Made by a program: the position numbers and the translations under genes. From positions 382,627 through 446,626 of the forward strand of contig CAXXWA010000029.1 in assembly GCA_963662815.2 (NCBI GenBank): DNA of 64,000 bases, written 5' to 3'. The notes below the pieces were generated by a model. The model saw nothing but the letters and a program-made list of their open reading frames with translations, did not search any database and was not told the origin of the DNA. Origin of the DNA: JAPPHA01 sp963662815 (lineage in GTDB: Bacteria; Pseudomonadota; Alphaproteobacteria; Rhodobacterales; Rhodobacteraceae). This document shows positions 55,701 to 63,264 of the stretch, in pieces. The stretch's first letter is position 1. The number at the start of each line of letters is the position of its first letter.

Positions 55701-57406
55701 TTCTGAATCGGTCGCTGCTCAGCCTTTATCTGATGCCTGCGCTGAACAACTTGAGCGAAGCGGACGTTCGCAAGAGATCCATGATTTATGCGTTCAGCGG
55801 GGCAAGAGGGAAAGCAAGAGTAACGCCTACAGTTGTTGCAATGGATGCAACGGCGCTCATAAGCGCCGAGTTTCTGGACTTGCTGGATGTGTGCATTGAC
55901 GAATTCGATAATATTGTAATTCCTCATTCTACACTGGGTTGGCTATTGGGAGAAAAGGCGCGCAGTCTATTTCATCAGCCCAGCCGTGTTGTTGCTGCCC
56001 GTGAACTGAGAACGATGATCGCGGGCGGGCAATTGCGTGCTTTCGAGGGAAGTAATATTGCGCCTGAGCGTCTGGTCAACGAGGTGGACTATCCGTTGGC
56101 GATGCTTATAGCTGAAGCCTTGTCCACGGATCACCCGGATACGCGCCAGCGATTGGTTGTTCGTGGTGGACCGGTGCACAAGGCAAGCTCGTTGATGCAG
56201 GAAGAAGCGGATCTGAAGGATTACGAGGCCTACCTCTGCAGTGGGTTCGCTGTGGTTGAAATGCTGGCGAGAAAAGGCGTGTTGACGGCTCGAGAGGCGA
56301 GAGATGCCTGTAATGCGCTGAGTGTCCGGGAAGTGAAGTGGTCAAACGAGCCGCGGATAGCCGATGAGGCAGTGCTATACCTTGATGATCTGGCCGTATC
56401 GCATCTGCAACACTTGGGATTGCTGTCCAAACTTCATCGAGGTGACGTTACAGCATATGTATCGCTTGGTGAAATCGAGGAAGCCGATGCGCTCATTTCT
56501 TACGACGAGCGGGCGAACGAGGTTGTGGAAGTCGTGGAGCGGCTGCGGCGTCGCCTTCGCCAAGGCCTCGAAAGCGGAAAAGTCCGGTTGGGCAAGGCGA
56601 TTCGGGGCGATGACCCTGATGACTCAGGCCATGTAGCATCACATCCGACTGTCGATATGCTGAGACTCGTAGCGGACGCGGATGTAGGGGTGGTTGATGA
56701 TCGGTTCGTAAACCGGCACGGCGTGATGTCACTCGAGACGGTGAATCGACCCCTGCTCACTACGGTAGATCTGCTCGATGTGCTCGTGGAACGTGGCAGT
56801 ATTTCGGTAGAACGAAGGCAGGATGCATTGACGAGGCTGCGGCAGGCCAATTTTGCACTGACCCCGTTGACAGTGGAGGAGCTGCATGTGCTTGTCAGCA
56901 ACAGCAGGGTGAGCGGCGGCACGGTGGAAGAGACGGCCGAGCTCAGGGCAATTCGAGAAGGCATTCAACGGGTACAAATGAGCAATATGTTGCAATCGCC
57001 GCAAGAGCTCACCTGGCTGAACGGGGTAATCCAGGCGTGCCTGGTCTGCCTCAAGGAGCAATGGAATGACGGATTTGACGAGGCTACGGCCGTGGCACGG
57101 TCAGATTGGCTCCTTGCGCTCGGGGATGTGAGAGCATGGACGCATCGGCTGGACGACAACGTTGAACAGTTGGCGGAACGGTACCGGAACTGGGTTCTGG
57201 TCCTTATGACATTACCGGCAAGGCAGCATCAATCGGTAAAGGAGGCATATTGGCGATGGTTGGATTCGCGTGTCCTTGAGCCTCTTCAGGAAGAGGATCC
57301 GGAGACTTATCAATACCTCGTGGAATGGGCGCAGCAGCACGTCGCTGGAAGCGTGGAGTCGTGCGAGCGAGGTCTAGAGGACGGTGATGACCAACGAAGC
57401 CATTAG
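52760..57406 (+). CDS. Alpha/beta-hydrolase - helical repeat - PIN-like multidomain protein
   Basis: 1548 residues from TTG 52760, with GGGAGAA about 6 bases upstream. Residues ~15-250 are a lipase/esterase-like alpha/beta-hydrolase: THIVFVHGLSGN, nucleophile elbow FVAHSLGGLIVK (S103), TPHRGS, and a likely catalytic H237 in DENHTGISKP. This type is usual at the N terminus of NLR-like proteins. A coiled coil lies at ~275-310. Residues ~330-1000 are TPR/solenoid-like helices. Residues ~1018-1320 resemble a PIN-type nuclease, with acidic residues in VVAMDATALIS (D1029), VNEVDYPLAM (D1110) and VGVVDDRFVNRHG (D1313/D1314). There is no P-loop. Codon use is AT-richer than the neighbourhood. It overlaps the next gene by 20 bases. 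Function is inferred to be defence or signalling. Confidence 0.7.
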   Translation: MTELRAISANRDIADTHIVFVHGLSGNIETTWRCKTHAPEVRWPYWLEEDIPGSAVWLVGYEAAKSNWGGYGISITDRGNSILARLLADPHLSRGNLIFVAHSLGGLIVKQVLRNAQRDAGSDRRAEQFLARARRVAFLGTPHRGSLLANFALQCRFLLRPTDSTHDLVAGSPQLKDLNTWYRQFSRDSGIQHLLLVEGKPASVCGISLPRFVGFSVSTESADGGLQETPITVDENHTGISKPDSRDAEVYVHLKDFISRPFDGGLEVTRTNEALENNTRELQRLSARADQQIAAIAELRSVIERRGAAQGVHTSFIDEEASRRLDRLVKCRVFVEFDSIEEARGLVASLEEGELALASEEQKGTVLAWCARLLSSVAPEEAAEVADRSRGAGDELHNVAQSLVKAARGALQDGIEELCNIGTPVAFSAAYICILRMRGLVEANEWLSKEGLSFVNLDSDGKFFYLRKSLEDGLWDVAFEAAKEVTEEECERSPALYFATADAFLMQAVPEELRTFFLQQNLPFEASKFPLRGDPTALEHRRRAIGLYERLHSFADSVGLPGVAGLMDDKALWLRLVDPESSAEAREELEKTIRNRETFLRRLGMGLQFGAEVDFEWAEREVDRQTELSGGRSPDAASARLALALSTGSHAAVAAYIDAHREQLLRHLDWRGVYFIEIEMLASAGQLAKADERLREAIERGLSEQEIARLCRHLSEAGGADPIAERLAAYEEGGSIVDLRILVAAYEEAEDWQNACEYGAKLVEASGDLGDARRYVIGLYNFERQEDALQVMGAFPGLCAEDEALRLLRAQMLFECGKLSEAARVLRNLGESSDSSEARQLQINLAVVSGDWESLQGFVEDEWNARDDRTAPDLLRAGQIAGHIGAARGEELVREAAGRAGDDPAILVGCFHVASAAGWEGSVEVHRWIERAAELSSGDGSVQAMPLEEILDRKPDWERRESTAWDLLEKGEAPVFVAGQILNRSLLSLYLMPALNNLSEADVRKRSMIYAFSGARGKARVTPTVVAMDATALISAEFLDLLDVCIDEFDNIVIPHSTLGWLLGEKARSLFHQPSRVVAARELRTMIAGGQLRAFEGSNIAPERLVNEVDYPLAMLIAEALSTDHPDTRQRLVVRGGPVHKASSLMQEEADLKDYEAYLCSGFAVVEMLARKGVLTAREARDACNALSVREVKWSNEPRIADEAVLYLDDLAVSHLQHLGLLSKLHRGDVTAYVSLGEIEEADALISYDERANEVVEVVERLRRRLRQGLESGKVRLGKAIRGDDPDDSGHVASHPTVDMLRLVADADVGVVDDRFVNRHGVMSLETVNRPLLTTVDLLDVLVERGSISVERRQDALTRLRQANFALTPLTVEELHVLVSNSRVSGGTVEETAELRAIREGIQRVQMSNMLQSPQELTWLNGVIQACLVCLKEQWNDGFDEATAVARSDWLLALGDVRAWTHRLDDNVEQLAERYRNWVLVLMTLPARQHQSVKEAYWRWLDSRVLEPLQEEDPETYQYLVEWAQQHVAGSVESCERGLEDGDDQRSH

Positions 57407-59312
57407 ACATATTTTCGTGAGAACCGCATTAGAGTTCTTACCTCCCCGTATGCGAAGCTCACTGCTGGATAATGACGAGTTTGTGGATCGGTGGGGTTTG
57501 GCTATCATCGCCGGTGTGACACTAGGCAAGGATGGCCCCTCCTTTCAACGAAATGGACTATACGGAGGCATCCGAGAATCGATTCAGGTACCTAGTAGGG
57601 AAGTAGTAGTCGAAGACGATCAATCAGGAGAGTGGCGGATTCGGGTGCAGGACAAGGACGGAGGACTGACATTTGGTCTGGAGCAGGAAGAGAAGTTTCT
57701 GTCCATCCCGGATCATTCTGGTCTGGCGGAGGACCGCCATACCCGCGCGAAATGGTACGAAAAAGTAACTCATGAAGTGAATCTGGAAGAAACGATTCTA
57801 GAAGATTGGAAGCAGAAAATAGACAGAGGGTCATTGAGTGATGACGAATTTGCAGAGTTGACTGAGGAGTTAGAGCTAACCCCGGTTAGCAATTTTAGAA
57901 ATATTCACAACAGCCTTTTGCAGGGCAGTGTCGATATTGGAACACTCGTTCCCTGTGAGCGCCGGTACTATGATCGCTTGGTTGGGTCCATCGGTTCTGC
58001 GCTAGATGCAGATACTTATATCGATTCGGCAGCAGTGCCGTTGATCCATAGCTTGCAACGATGGGATCCGATACGTGGATTCTTGATGTCGCTCTTGATT
58101 TGCTCCAAGGGAAGGGTGTCAGCAAACATTCGAACCGATGGACTCAGCGAAGATGAGCTGCTGCGCTGCTATGAGTGGATATCGACTCGGGGCGATCCGG
58201 TGTCGCAGATTGGGGCAGTGGAGGTAGCCCTCAGGGACATTGAAAGAAATCGGACGTTAGAGCCGTACGTTGAGAGAATAGTAGAAGCTTTCATCTCTGA
58301 CGGTGCTGATGATGAGGGGGGATGTTTCGCTCTTCTCTCGTCAATGGTGGTGTTAGTGGCTTCAGAGCTTAGTCGAAGGGGAATAATGAAGGAGACTAAC
58401 CCGTTTTATCGAAGGCAGGCAGCTATAGCGCAGGCGTCATTGGTCATTCGTGCACTCAAAGCCTCTCAGACCGATTCAGCAAGCGTAGTCCAGTGGGCTC
58501 GGACGGTGGGTATCGGGCATGTCTTTTTTCTGCAAGGCTTGGTGGACCTTCGCCTGGAACCACGATGGTTGCCAGATTCTGTTGCCCCAGAACAGCTCCG
58601 GGCCGAGTTCATTGGCAGAGTTGGGAATGCGGTGTTGCAATGCAAGGGAACGATGCAGTCGGAATCGTTGCGCAAATTGGTGACCGGAGAGGGTTCACGG
58701 CTCTCGACTGCGACTGAGTGGCCTTTCCCAATGCTCCCGGGTCCTCTGGAAGGTGAAGTGATGGCCAATCAGCCAAGTATTCCAGACGAAATCATGAAGG
58801 ATATGACAGCGGGCCTGGAATCGGACCGACTGGAACCCAGTTCCTTCGCGGGGATTGTGAATATGGCGTTGCTATACAAGGTGCAGGCAAGTCAGGCAGG
58901 GTTGGCCGCTACGGCACTGCGCAGGGTAAAGTACTCAATTGAAAACGCCGATGACGAAAGCAGTACATTTGGCTTGGTTGGGAGTCTTGCGAACGTGGCG
59001 GCGGTTACCCGTGCCACCGACCTTGCGGATACCCTTCGCGTGTTGACGCGGGTCATGCGACGAAGAAAGCGATTGAACGCTGACCCTGATGACGAGTTAC
59101 GCATAGCGATGGTAGCTGCTGCATCGCACGAAGGATTGGAAGATTGGGCACGTTTTGCCGGTGAGTGGATAACCGAGATCGCTTACGAAGTTGTCGAAAA
59201 GGATAGCGCACAGTCGTTTCTCGCGAAGCTCCGGCGATTGGTTCAAATCGAACCGGCTTTGGCTCGTCACTGTGCAATTGCAGACGCTGCGCTCGCAAGT
59301 ATCGCTCGATAG
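57387..59312 (+). CDS. Unknown 641-aa protein, second gene of the operon
   Basis: 641 residues from ATG 57387 (a GTG at 57384 is the codon before). It starts within the last 20 bases of the previous gene, so translation is coupled. The N-terminal ~130 residues are mixed alpha/beta (TNEAIRHIFVRTALEFLPPR, then LAIIAGVTLGKDG). From ~150 onward it is largely helical without a clear repeat, for example FALLSSMVVLVASELSRRGI and LANVAAVTRATDLADTLRVL. I see no P-loop, nuclease or transmembrane signature, and I do not recognise a family. Co-translation with the hydrolase-PIN protein suggests a complex partner or regulator. Base composition is AT-richer, as for its neighbours. Confidence 0.7.
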   Translation: MTNEAIRHIFVRTALEFLPPRMRSSLLDNDEFVDRWGLAIIAGVTLGKDGPSFQRNGLYGGIRESIQVPSREVVVEDDQSGEWRIRVQDKDGGLTFGLEQEEKFLSIPDHSGLAEDRHTRAKWYEKVTHEVNLEETILEDWKQKIDRGSLSDDEFAELTEELELTPVSNFRNIHNSLLQGSVDIGTLVPCERRYYDRLVGSIGSALDADTYIDSAAVPLIHSLQRWDPIRGFLMSLLICSKGRVSANIRTDGLSEDELLRCYEWISTRGDPVSQIGAVEVALRDIERNRTLEPYVERIVEAFISDGADDEGGCFALLSSMVVLVASELSRRGIMKETNPFYRRQAAIAQASLVIRALKASQTDSASVVQWARTVGIGHVFFLQGLVDLRLEPRWLPDSVAPEQLRAEFIGRVGNAVLQCKGTMQSESLRKLVTGEGSRLSTATEWPFPMLPGPLEGEVMANQPSIPDEIMKDMTAGLESDRLEPSSFAGIVNMALLYKVQASQAGLAATALRRVKYSIENADDESSTFGLVGSLANVAAVTRATDLADTLRVLTRVMRRRKRLNADPDDELRIAMVAAASHEGLEDWARFAGEWITEIAYEVVEKDSAQSFLAKLRRLVQIEPALARHCAIADAALASIAR

Positions 59313-59420
59313 TGAGATGCCCTTGGTTGGTGACGGTAACTCTGGGCACAAGAATTCTTGCAATCGTGTGTTGCGCAACTTGATGCTGGCGTTAGTGGCA
59401 AGCAGCGATGGACGGCTGTG

Positions 59421-60179
59421 ATGACAAGTGTGAGAGAACGTAAGGATGAGCAGTTCGCCTGCGGAGCGGTGATTGACTACCTGACCAATCAAGGCAAGTC
59501 CGAGTTCAAATGCGAAGTGAACGCGAAAGATCCGCCGGACCTTGTTGTCACTTGGGACGACGGGGCGCGGTGGGGCGTAGAGGTTACGCGTACATACCAG
59601 CAAGTAGCAAAGGGTAGTGATGCTTGTCTTATGGCTTCGGCTGGAGTTACAGAGCCGCTTTGGAGATTCGTGGAAGACCTCGAAAAAGCGACAACGGGCG
59701 TGCGTACACTCAATTATGTTCTGAGTGTAGGGCCGGATCCGATCGATGTTTTCCAGGGAACCGTGCCAGATTTCGACCGAGAATGGCGAAAGCGAACTGG
59801 AGAAAAGATTCGGCAACATATCGTCTCTGGCAACACGGATACTTTAAGGTGCCCGGGGGCGTACCTGCGGCCAGGTGACCCGGGCAGCCGTTGGACGCCG
59901 ATGGTAAGCGCAGGAGTAGCCGAGATCGGATCAGCCACAGAGACAATGCTGGAGACGGCCCTGGTGGACAAGACCACTGATTTGGTAAGGTGGCATGGAT
60001 GTTTCGTTGAACATTGGCTGCTGCTTTTGAATTGCTATCCTTTGGTTAACGACCAGACCGACGTGAGAAGGGTAGTAAGGCAGCTGTTCGGCCAAAGTCA
60101 ACGTTTACGTCAGTTTGACGGTGTGTTCTGGAGCGGGTATCCAGATCGAAGTCTTGTTGCCATCAAGCGCCCAACTTGA
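59421..60179 (+). CDS. Possible PD-(D/E)XK-type nuclease, third gene of the operon
   Basis: 252 residues from ATG 59421 (an earlier start at 59358 is less convincing). The N-terminal half has RKDEQFACGAVIDYLTNQGK, a conserved glutamate helix, and DPPDLVVTWDDGARWGVEVT, which fits the D-x(n)-E-x-T/K core of restriction-like nucleases with threonine in place of the usual lysine. The C-terminal part, EHWLLLLNCYPLVND and RQFDGVFWSGYPDRSLVAI, looks conserved-domain-like but is not one I can name. It follows the 641-aa gene by 108 bases in the same direction and shares its AT-rich composition. The nuclease call is an inference from one motif. Confidence 0.55.
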   Translation: MTSVRERKDEQFACGAVIDYLTNQGKSEFKCEVNAKDPPDLVVTWDDGARWGVEVTRTYQQVAKGSDACLMASAGVTEPLWRFVEDLEKATTGVRTLNYVLSVGPDPIDVFQGTVPDFDREWRKRTGEKIRQHIVSGNTDTLRCPGAYLRPGDPGSRWTPMVSAGVAEIGSATETMLETALVDKTTDLVRWHGCFVEHWLLLLNCYPLVNDQTDVRRVVRQLFGQSQRLRQFDGVFWSGYPDRSLVAIKRPT

Positions 60180-60319
60180 TGGGGTGGCCGCAGGTCGCGG
60201 GCAATTGCGGTGCCCGTCTGTGGGGCTGCCACGGGTTCAATGGAGCTGACGCCGGAGCTAGGTGAACAAATCGCACCGGTTGATCGGGCAATTCGGTCGC
60301 GGCGCGCTGATGGAGTCCG

Positions 60320-61369
60320 TCACCGGACATCGACACTGTTTATAACCAGCTCGATCTCTTGGATGGACGCCAGGATCTCTTCGAACGCAGGGGAGGTTCC
60401 GAAGATCATGGCTGTCGTGTTGGCGTAGTCGCGTTCGAGCGCACCGATCATCGCGCCGGTTGGACTGATCGCAAACGTGCCCGGAACCGCGGAAGCTAGG
60501 TCATAGTCGGGCCGGTCGAAGAACATCCGAGCGTGGTGAACGCAATCGGCGCCCAGATTCCAATCGGCCAGGGCGGCTTCGCCGATGTCCGAGTGAAGCA
60601 GGCAGTGGAGGTCATAGTAGTGCCGCGACACGCGCTGCCCCTCCTGCCGAAGAAATCCCCGGCGCTCGTGCCAACGGCGCAGGCCATGCGCGATCAAGAC
60701 CTTGTCCCAGAAGGTGCGGGTGGCGTCGATGGTGGTCACGTCGGCGGTCGTCAGATCGAGGTCTGGGGCATCCTCGGCGATGTAGGGCCGGATCGCGACG
60801 GGGCGGTGGGGGTCGAGAGCCGACTTTGCGCCTGCTTCGATACGAACCGCCGGCTGCACATAGGCCCCGTAGCGTGGCTCAAGCTCGGGATACCAAATGA
60901 GCAGCGTCTGCCCATCGGGGTCGGCGGCATCGATCTCGATACGGCCGGCGCCGCCGGTAGCGTCGGCGAGCTGCGCGTCCAGGAACTCCCGCAGCGGACC
61001 GGTGATGTAGGTGCGGCAGGCGTTCCTGATCGTGTCGAGCCTGGCTCGACGCTTCTTTTTCGACAGGGCCTCCAGCTCCTCGACGGTGGCCGGCTGGTCG
61101 AGGTCGTCGCGGAACACTGTGATGTCGATGTCTTCGGAGAAGCGCTCGATCAGGCCGTAGGCTTTCGACAGGGATGTACCGCCCTTGAAAAGCAGGCGGG
61201 GGCCGCTGGCGGGTCGCTCGCCATAGAGCGCGTTTAACGTCCAGCAGACCCAGAAGTCCTTTTCCACATTGCCGACTGGAGCACCGAGCCGGTTGGCGGT
61301 CGTGAGAAACAGGTCGAGGCGGTCGCGCGATGTCGCGGCGATGAGTTGCCTGTAGGCATCGGCAGGCAT
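60320..61369 (-). CDS. abiEii: AbiEii-family nucleotidyltransferase toxin
   Basis: 349 residues from ATG 61369. AbiEii/AbiGii fold: VEKDFWVCWTLNALYG at ~35-50, nucleotidyltransferase motif FKGGTSLSKAYGLIERFSED at 61-80 with IDITV after it. A third acidic site is likely in the central part, and WDKVLIAHGLRRWHERRGFL, SRHYYDLHCLL match the C-terminal half. In the type IV toxin-antitoxin/abortive-infection system AbiE, this toxin halts growth of phage-infected cells by nucleotide transfer, in studied homologues to tRNA. The frame is intact. It overlaps the antitoxin gene upstream by 136 bases. Confidence 0.85.
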   Translation of the reverse strand: MPADAYRQLIAATSRDRLDLFLTTANRLGAPVGNVEKDFWVCWTLNALYGERPASGPRLLFKGGTSLSKAYGLIERFSEDIDITVFRDDLDQPATVEELEALSKKKRRARLDTIRNACRTYITGPLREFLDAQLADATGGAGRIEIDAADPDGQTLLIWYPELEPRYGAYVQPAVRIEAGAKSALDPHRPVAIRPYIAEDAPDLDLTTADVTTIDATRTFWDKVLIAHGLRRWHERRGFLRQEGQRVSRHYYDLHCLLHSDIGEAALADWNLGADCVHHARMFFDRPDYDLASAVPGTFAISPTGAMIGALERDYANTTAMIFGTSPAFEEILASIQEIELVINSVDVR

Positions 61370-62034
61370 CGCCGCGGCTCGTCTGCGTCGGCGGGGATGA
61401 GCAACCCGCGGAGGAACTCCTGCATCCAGATCGGCAGGGCCGGGAGACCTGCCCGCAGATCGTCCCGGATGGATTTGCCGTGCCGGGGATCGGCGAAGAG
61501 GCCGCGCAGATTTTTCTCGACAAGCTGGCGTTCGCTGTCCTCGGAGAGGATGTCCTGCATCCAGTGCAGTGCCTGGACGACGCGCATGGCCGGCCGGCCA
61601 GCCCAATAGAGGCGGCTGGGCGCCGCGTATCTGAAGTGGATTTCCTGGTTGCCGAGCTTGATGGGTTTCAGCCGCGCATCGACCAGGACCTCGATGCGGG
61701 CCGGTACTGCGGTGGTGAGACCGAGTTCGTTGGCGGCGGTCATGCCGTCGATGAGCGCGCGGGCCTGGTCGCGGCGGGTGACGGCCCGGATGACGGCGCG
61801 GTAGTCGGGTACTGTCGGGTGTCCGGTCAGGTCGTTCATCCGCGGCCGGTCGTAGAGGCCCCGGTCGATACGGCGCAGGTCGCCCGAGGCGACTAGGCGC
61901 TGCAAGGTCTTGTCGATAGCAGGGCGGTTGCCGAGGTCAGCGAAATCGCCGGGAACCCAGACCTCGTCCGGCTTGGCCGCGACGCGGGCAAGGAGCTGAG
62001 AGCGCAGACCTGTATCTTGTGTCAGCATCGTCAT
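61234..62034 (-). CDS. abiEi: AbiEi-family antitoxin/repressor
   Basis: 266 residues from ATG 62034 (62052 and 62028 are alternatives). The N-terminal winged helix, EVWVPGDFADLGNRPAIDKT and LQRLVASGDLRRIDRGLYDR, is the AbiEi DNA-binding domain. A middle part, DGMTAANELGLTTAVPARIE and IKLGNQEIHFRYAAPSRLYW, is the AbiEi antitoxin domain. The last ~45 residues are read in a frame that overlaps the toxin gene and look like shadow sequence, so the natural end may have been lost by a small frameshift near 61375. It should repress its own promoter through the inverted repeats at 62034-62099. Confidence 0.75.
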   Translation of the reverse strand: MTMLTQDTGLRSQLLARVAAKPDEVWVPGDFADLGNRPAIDKTLQRLVASGDLRRIDRGLYDRPRMNDLTGHPTVPDYRAVIRAVTRRDQARALIDGMTAANELGLTTAVPARIEVLVDARLKPIKLGNQEIHFRYAAPSRLYWAGRPAMRVVQALHWMQDILSEDSERQLVEKNLRGLFADPRHGKSIRDDLRAGLPALPIWMQEFLRGLLIPADADEPRRCLPMPTGNSSPRHRATASTCFSRPPTGSVLQSAMWKRTSGSAGR

Positions 62035-62062
62035 GTCGGAAATATGACACATATTTCGGACA
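62034..62062 (-). promoter_or_regulatory. Inverted-repeat operator at abiEi start
   Basis: TGTCGGAAATATG (62034-62046) and CATATTTCGGACA (62050-62062) match as inverted arms with one mismatch and a 3-base centre. The repeat covers the abiEi start and probable -10. AbiEi proteins autoregulate by binding such repeats. Confidence 0.55.
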
Positions 62063-62073
62063 AATCAAGCAAC

Positions 62074-62099
62074 GTCCGAACGATGCTACAAGCTTCGGA
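62074..62099 (-). promoter_or_regulatory. Second inverted repeat upstream of abiEi
   Basis: GTCCGAA (62074-62080) and TTCGGAC (62093-62099), spaced by 12 bases, reuse the half-site TTCGGAC of the first repeat. Two sites suit cooperative AbiEi binding. Confidence 0.5.
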
Positions 62100-62190
62100 C
62101 AAGGGGAAGATGGTGGGTGAGCGCAAATTGGAGCGAACAAGCGCAAGAAGTCGTCAGGCTGTTCCCTCCGGCCAGCGAACCGGAGACACT

Positions 62191-62775
62191 CTAGGTTGCC
62201 GAGGAATCCGCACTGATGACGCCGTGGCGGGCATGCATGTAGGCCCCGAGTGCGAGTTGCCAAAGGTCGACATTCAGGACAAGGTCGCGGGACGCGTTTT
62301 CCCGAGTCTCCATGTAGTAGCGGGCGTGCACGAACGTCACCTTGTGCGTGCGCACGATCTCGTCCGCAGTCGCCGCTGTTCCGGCGTCACCGAGTTTGGT
62401 TCCCTGCGTACGGTTGCGGATTTCGCCGATCCGCGCTGCGATGGCAGTCCGGTCCTCCTGCACGAGGTCGTCCCACAACTTGGTCAAATCGTGCGTGAGG
62501 AGGCACGCACCCCGAGTGCGCCTGATGGCTGCTGCCTTCAAGCTCTGCTCTGCGGACAACGCAATCAGGACCGCAGCGCCCCAAGTGACTGAGTTGCGCC
62601 AAGTTGGGTCATCGAGTGGTGGCTCTCCTACGACCTTGGCGAACAACTGTCGGCCATCCATCACGTCTGTAGGCGTGCGCCACACCATCTGCGAGGCCGC
62701 AGCGAGTGTGCCGCGGGCCATGTCCACCCATTGGGGCCAGAGCTGACCCGTCAATCGATCTTGGTGTTTGGCCAT
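62191..62775 (-). CDS. HEPN-like hypothetical protein
   Basis: 194 residues from ATG 62775 (MAKHQDRLTGQLWPQWVDMA); a longer frame to 62865 is possible. It is almost entirely helical. AAVLIALSAEQSLKAAAIRR followed by LLTHDLTKLWDDLVQEDRTA resembles HEPN/AbiV-like proteins, where a helix with a conserved K/R and a GHDL-type turn line a ribonuclease site. A canonical Rx4-6H motif is not obvious; HARYYMETRENASR is the closest. It lies divergent from the next gene and upstream of the abiE pair. A link with defence is plausible, not proven. Confidence 0.5.
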   Translation of the reverse strand: MAKHQDRLTGQLWPQWVDMARGTLAAASQMVWRTPTDVMDGRQLFAKVVGEPPLDDPTWRNSVTWGAAVLIALSAEQSLKAAAIRRTRGACLLTHDLTKLWDDLVQEDRTAIAARIGEIRNRTQGTKLGDAGTAATADEIVRTHKVTFVHARYYMETRENASRDLVLNVDLWQLALGAYMHARHGVISADSSAT

Positions 62776-62989
62776 GGATGCAGGATACTGCCGTTCGGTC
62801 GGCAAAGTGAGCTTTCTATATTCGGCAGCCGCCCGTCGGTCCCCGAGATGATCGTGGTGCAACATGGGTCGTCTGAGTTAGGGGCGAAAGCACCAATGCG
62901 CCAACATTCGAAGTGGATCCGTCAATCGGGGGTGGTCACGCTGATGTGAACAGTATATGAAGCGCTAGCAGGAAGTAGAGGAGAAACTC

Positions 62990-63238
62990 ATGAACGGAGC
63001 GCGTCGCCTTACTGCTCAAGCGCCGAGCTTTGAAGTCAAGAGCGACGATGGTCGCCAATGGATATGCATGTTCGGAACGAAGCACGGCGTGCTAAGAATT
63101 GATTTGAATGATGGAGATAACATCAAGAAGACCATCTCCGATTGGCTTAAGAAAAACGATTTAGACGCTAAACTCCAAATGGAAGGATCAATGACAGAAG
63201 ACTCGATCGAAATCGAGTCCGTTAGGTTAGCTGAGTAA
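62990..63238 (+). CDS. Small hypothetical protein
   Basis: 82 residues from ATG 62990, with GAGGAGAA about 7 bases upstream, so it is likely expressed. Sequence: FEVKSDDGRQWICMFGTKHG, VLRIDLNDGDNIKKTISDWL, then KLQMEGSMTEDSIEIESVRL. It looks like a compact beta-rich fold with an acidic C terminus. I do not recognise a family. Composition is AT-richer than the chromosome. It sits between a HEPN-like gene and a broken integrase. Confidence 0.6.
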   Translation: MNGARRLTAQAPSFEVKSDDGRQWICMFGTKHGVLRIDLNDGDNIKKTISDWLKKNDLDAKLQMEGSMTEDSIEIESVRLAE

Positions 63239-63264
63239 CAATTCTGGACAGACTCTTGTGCCAA

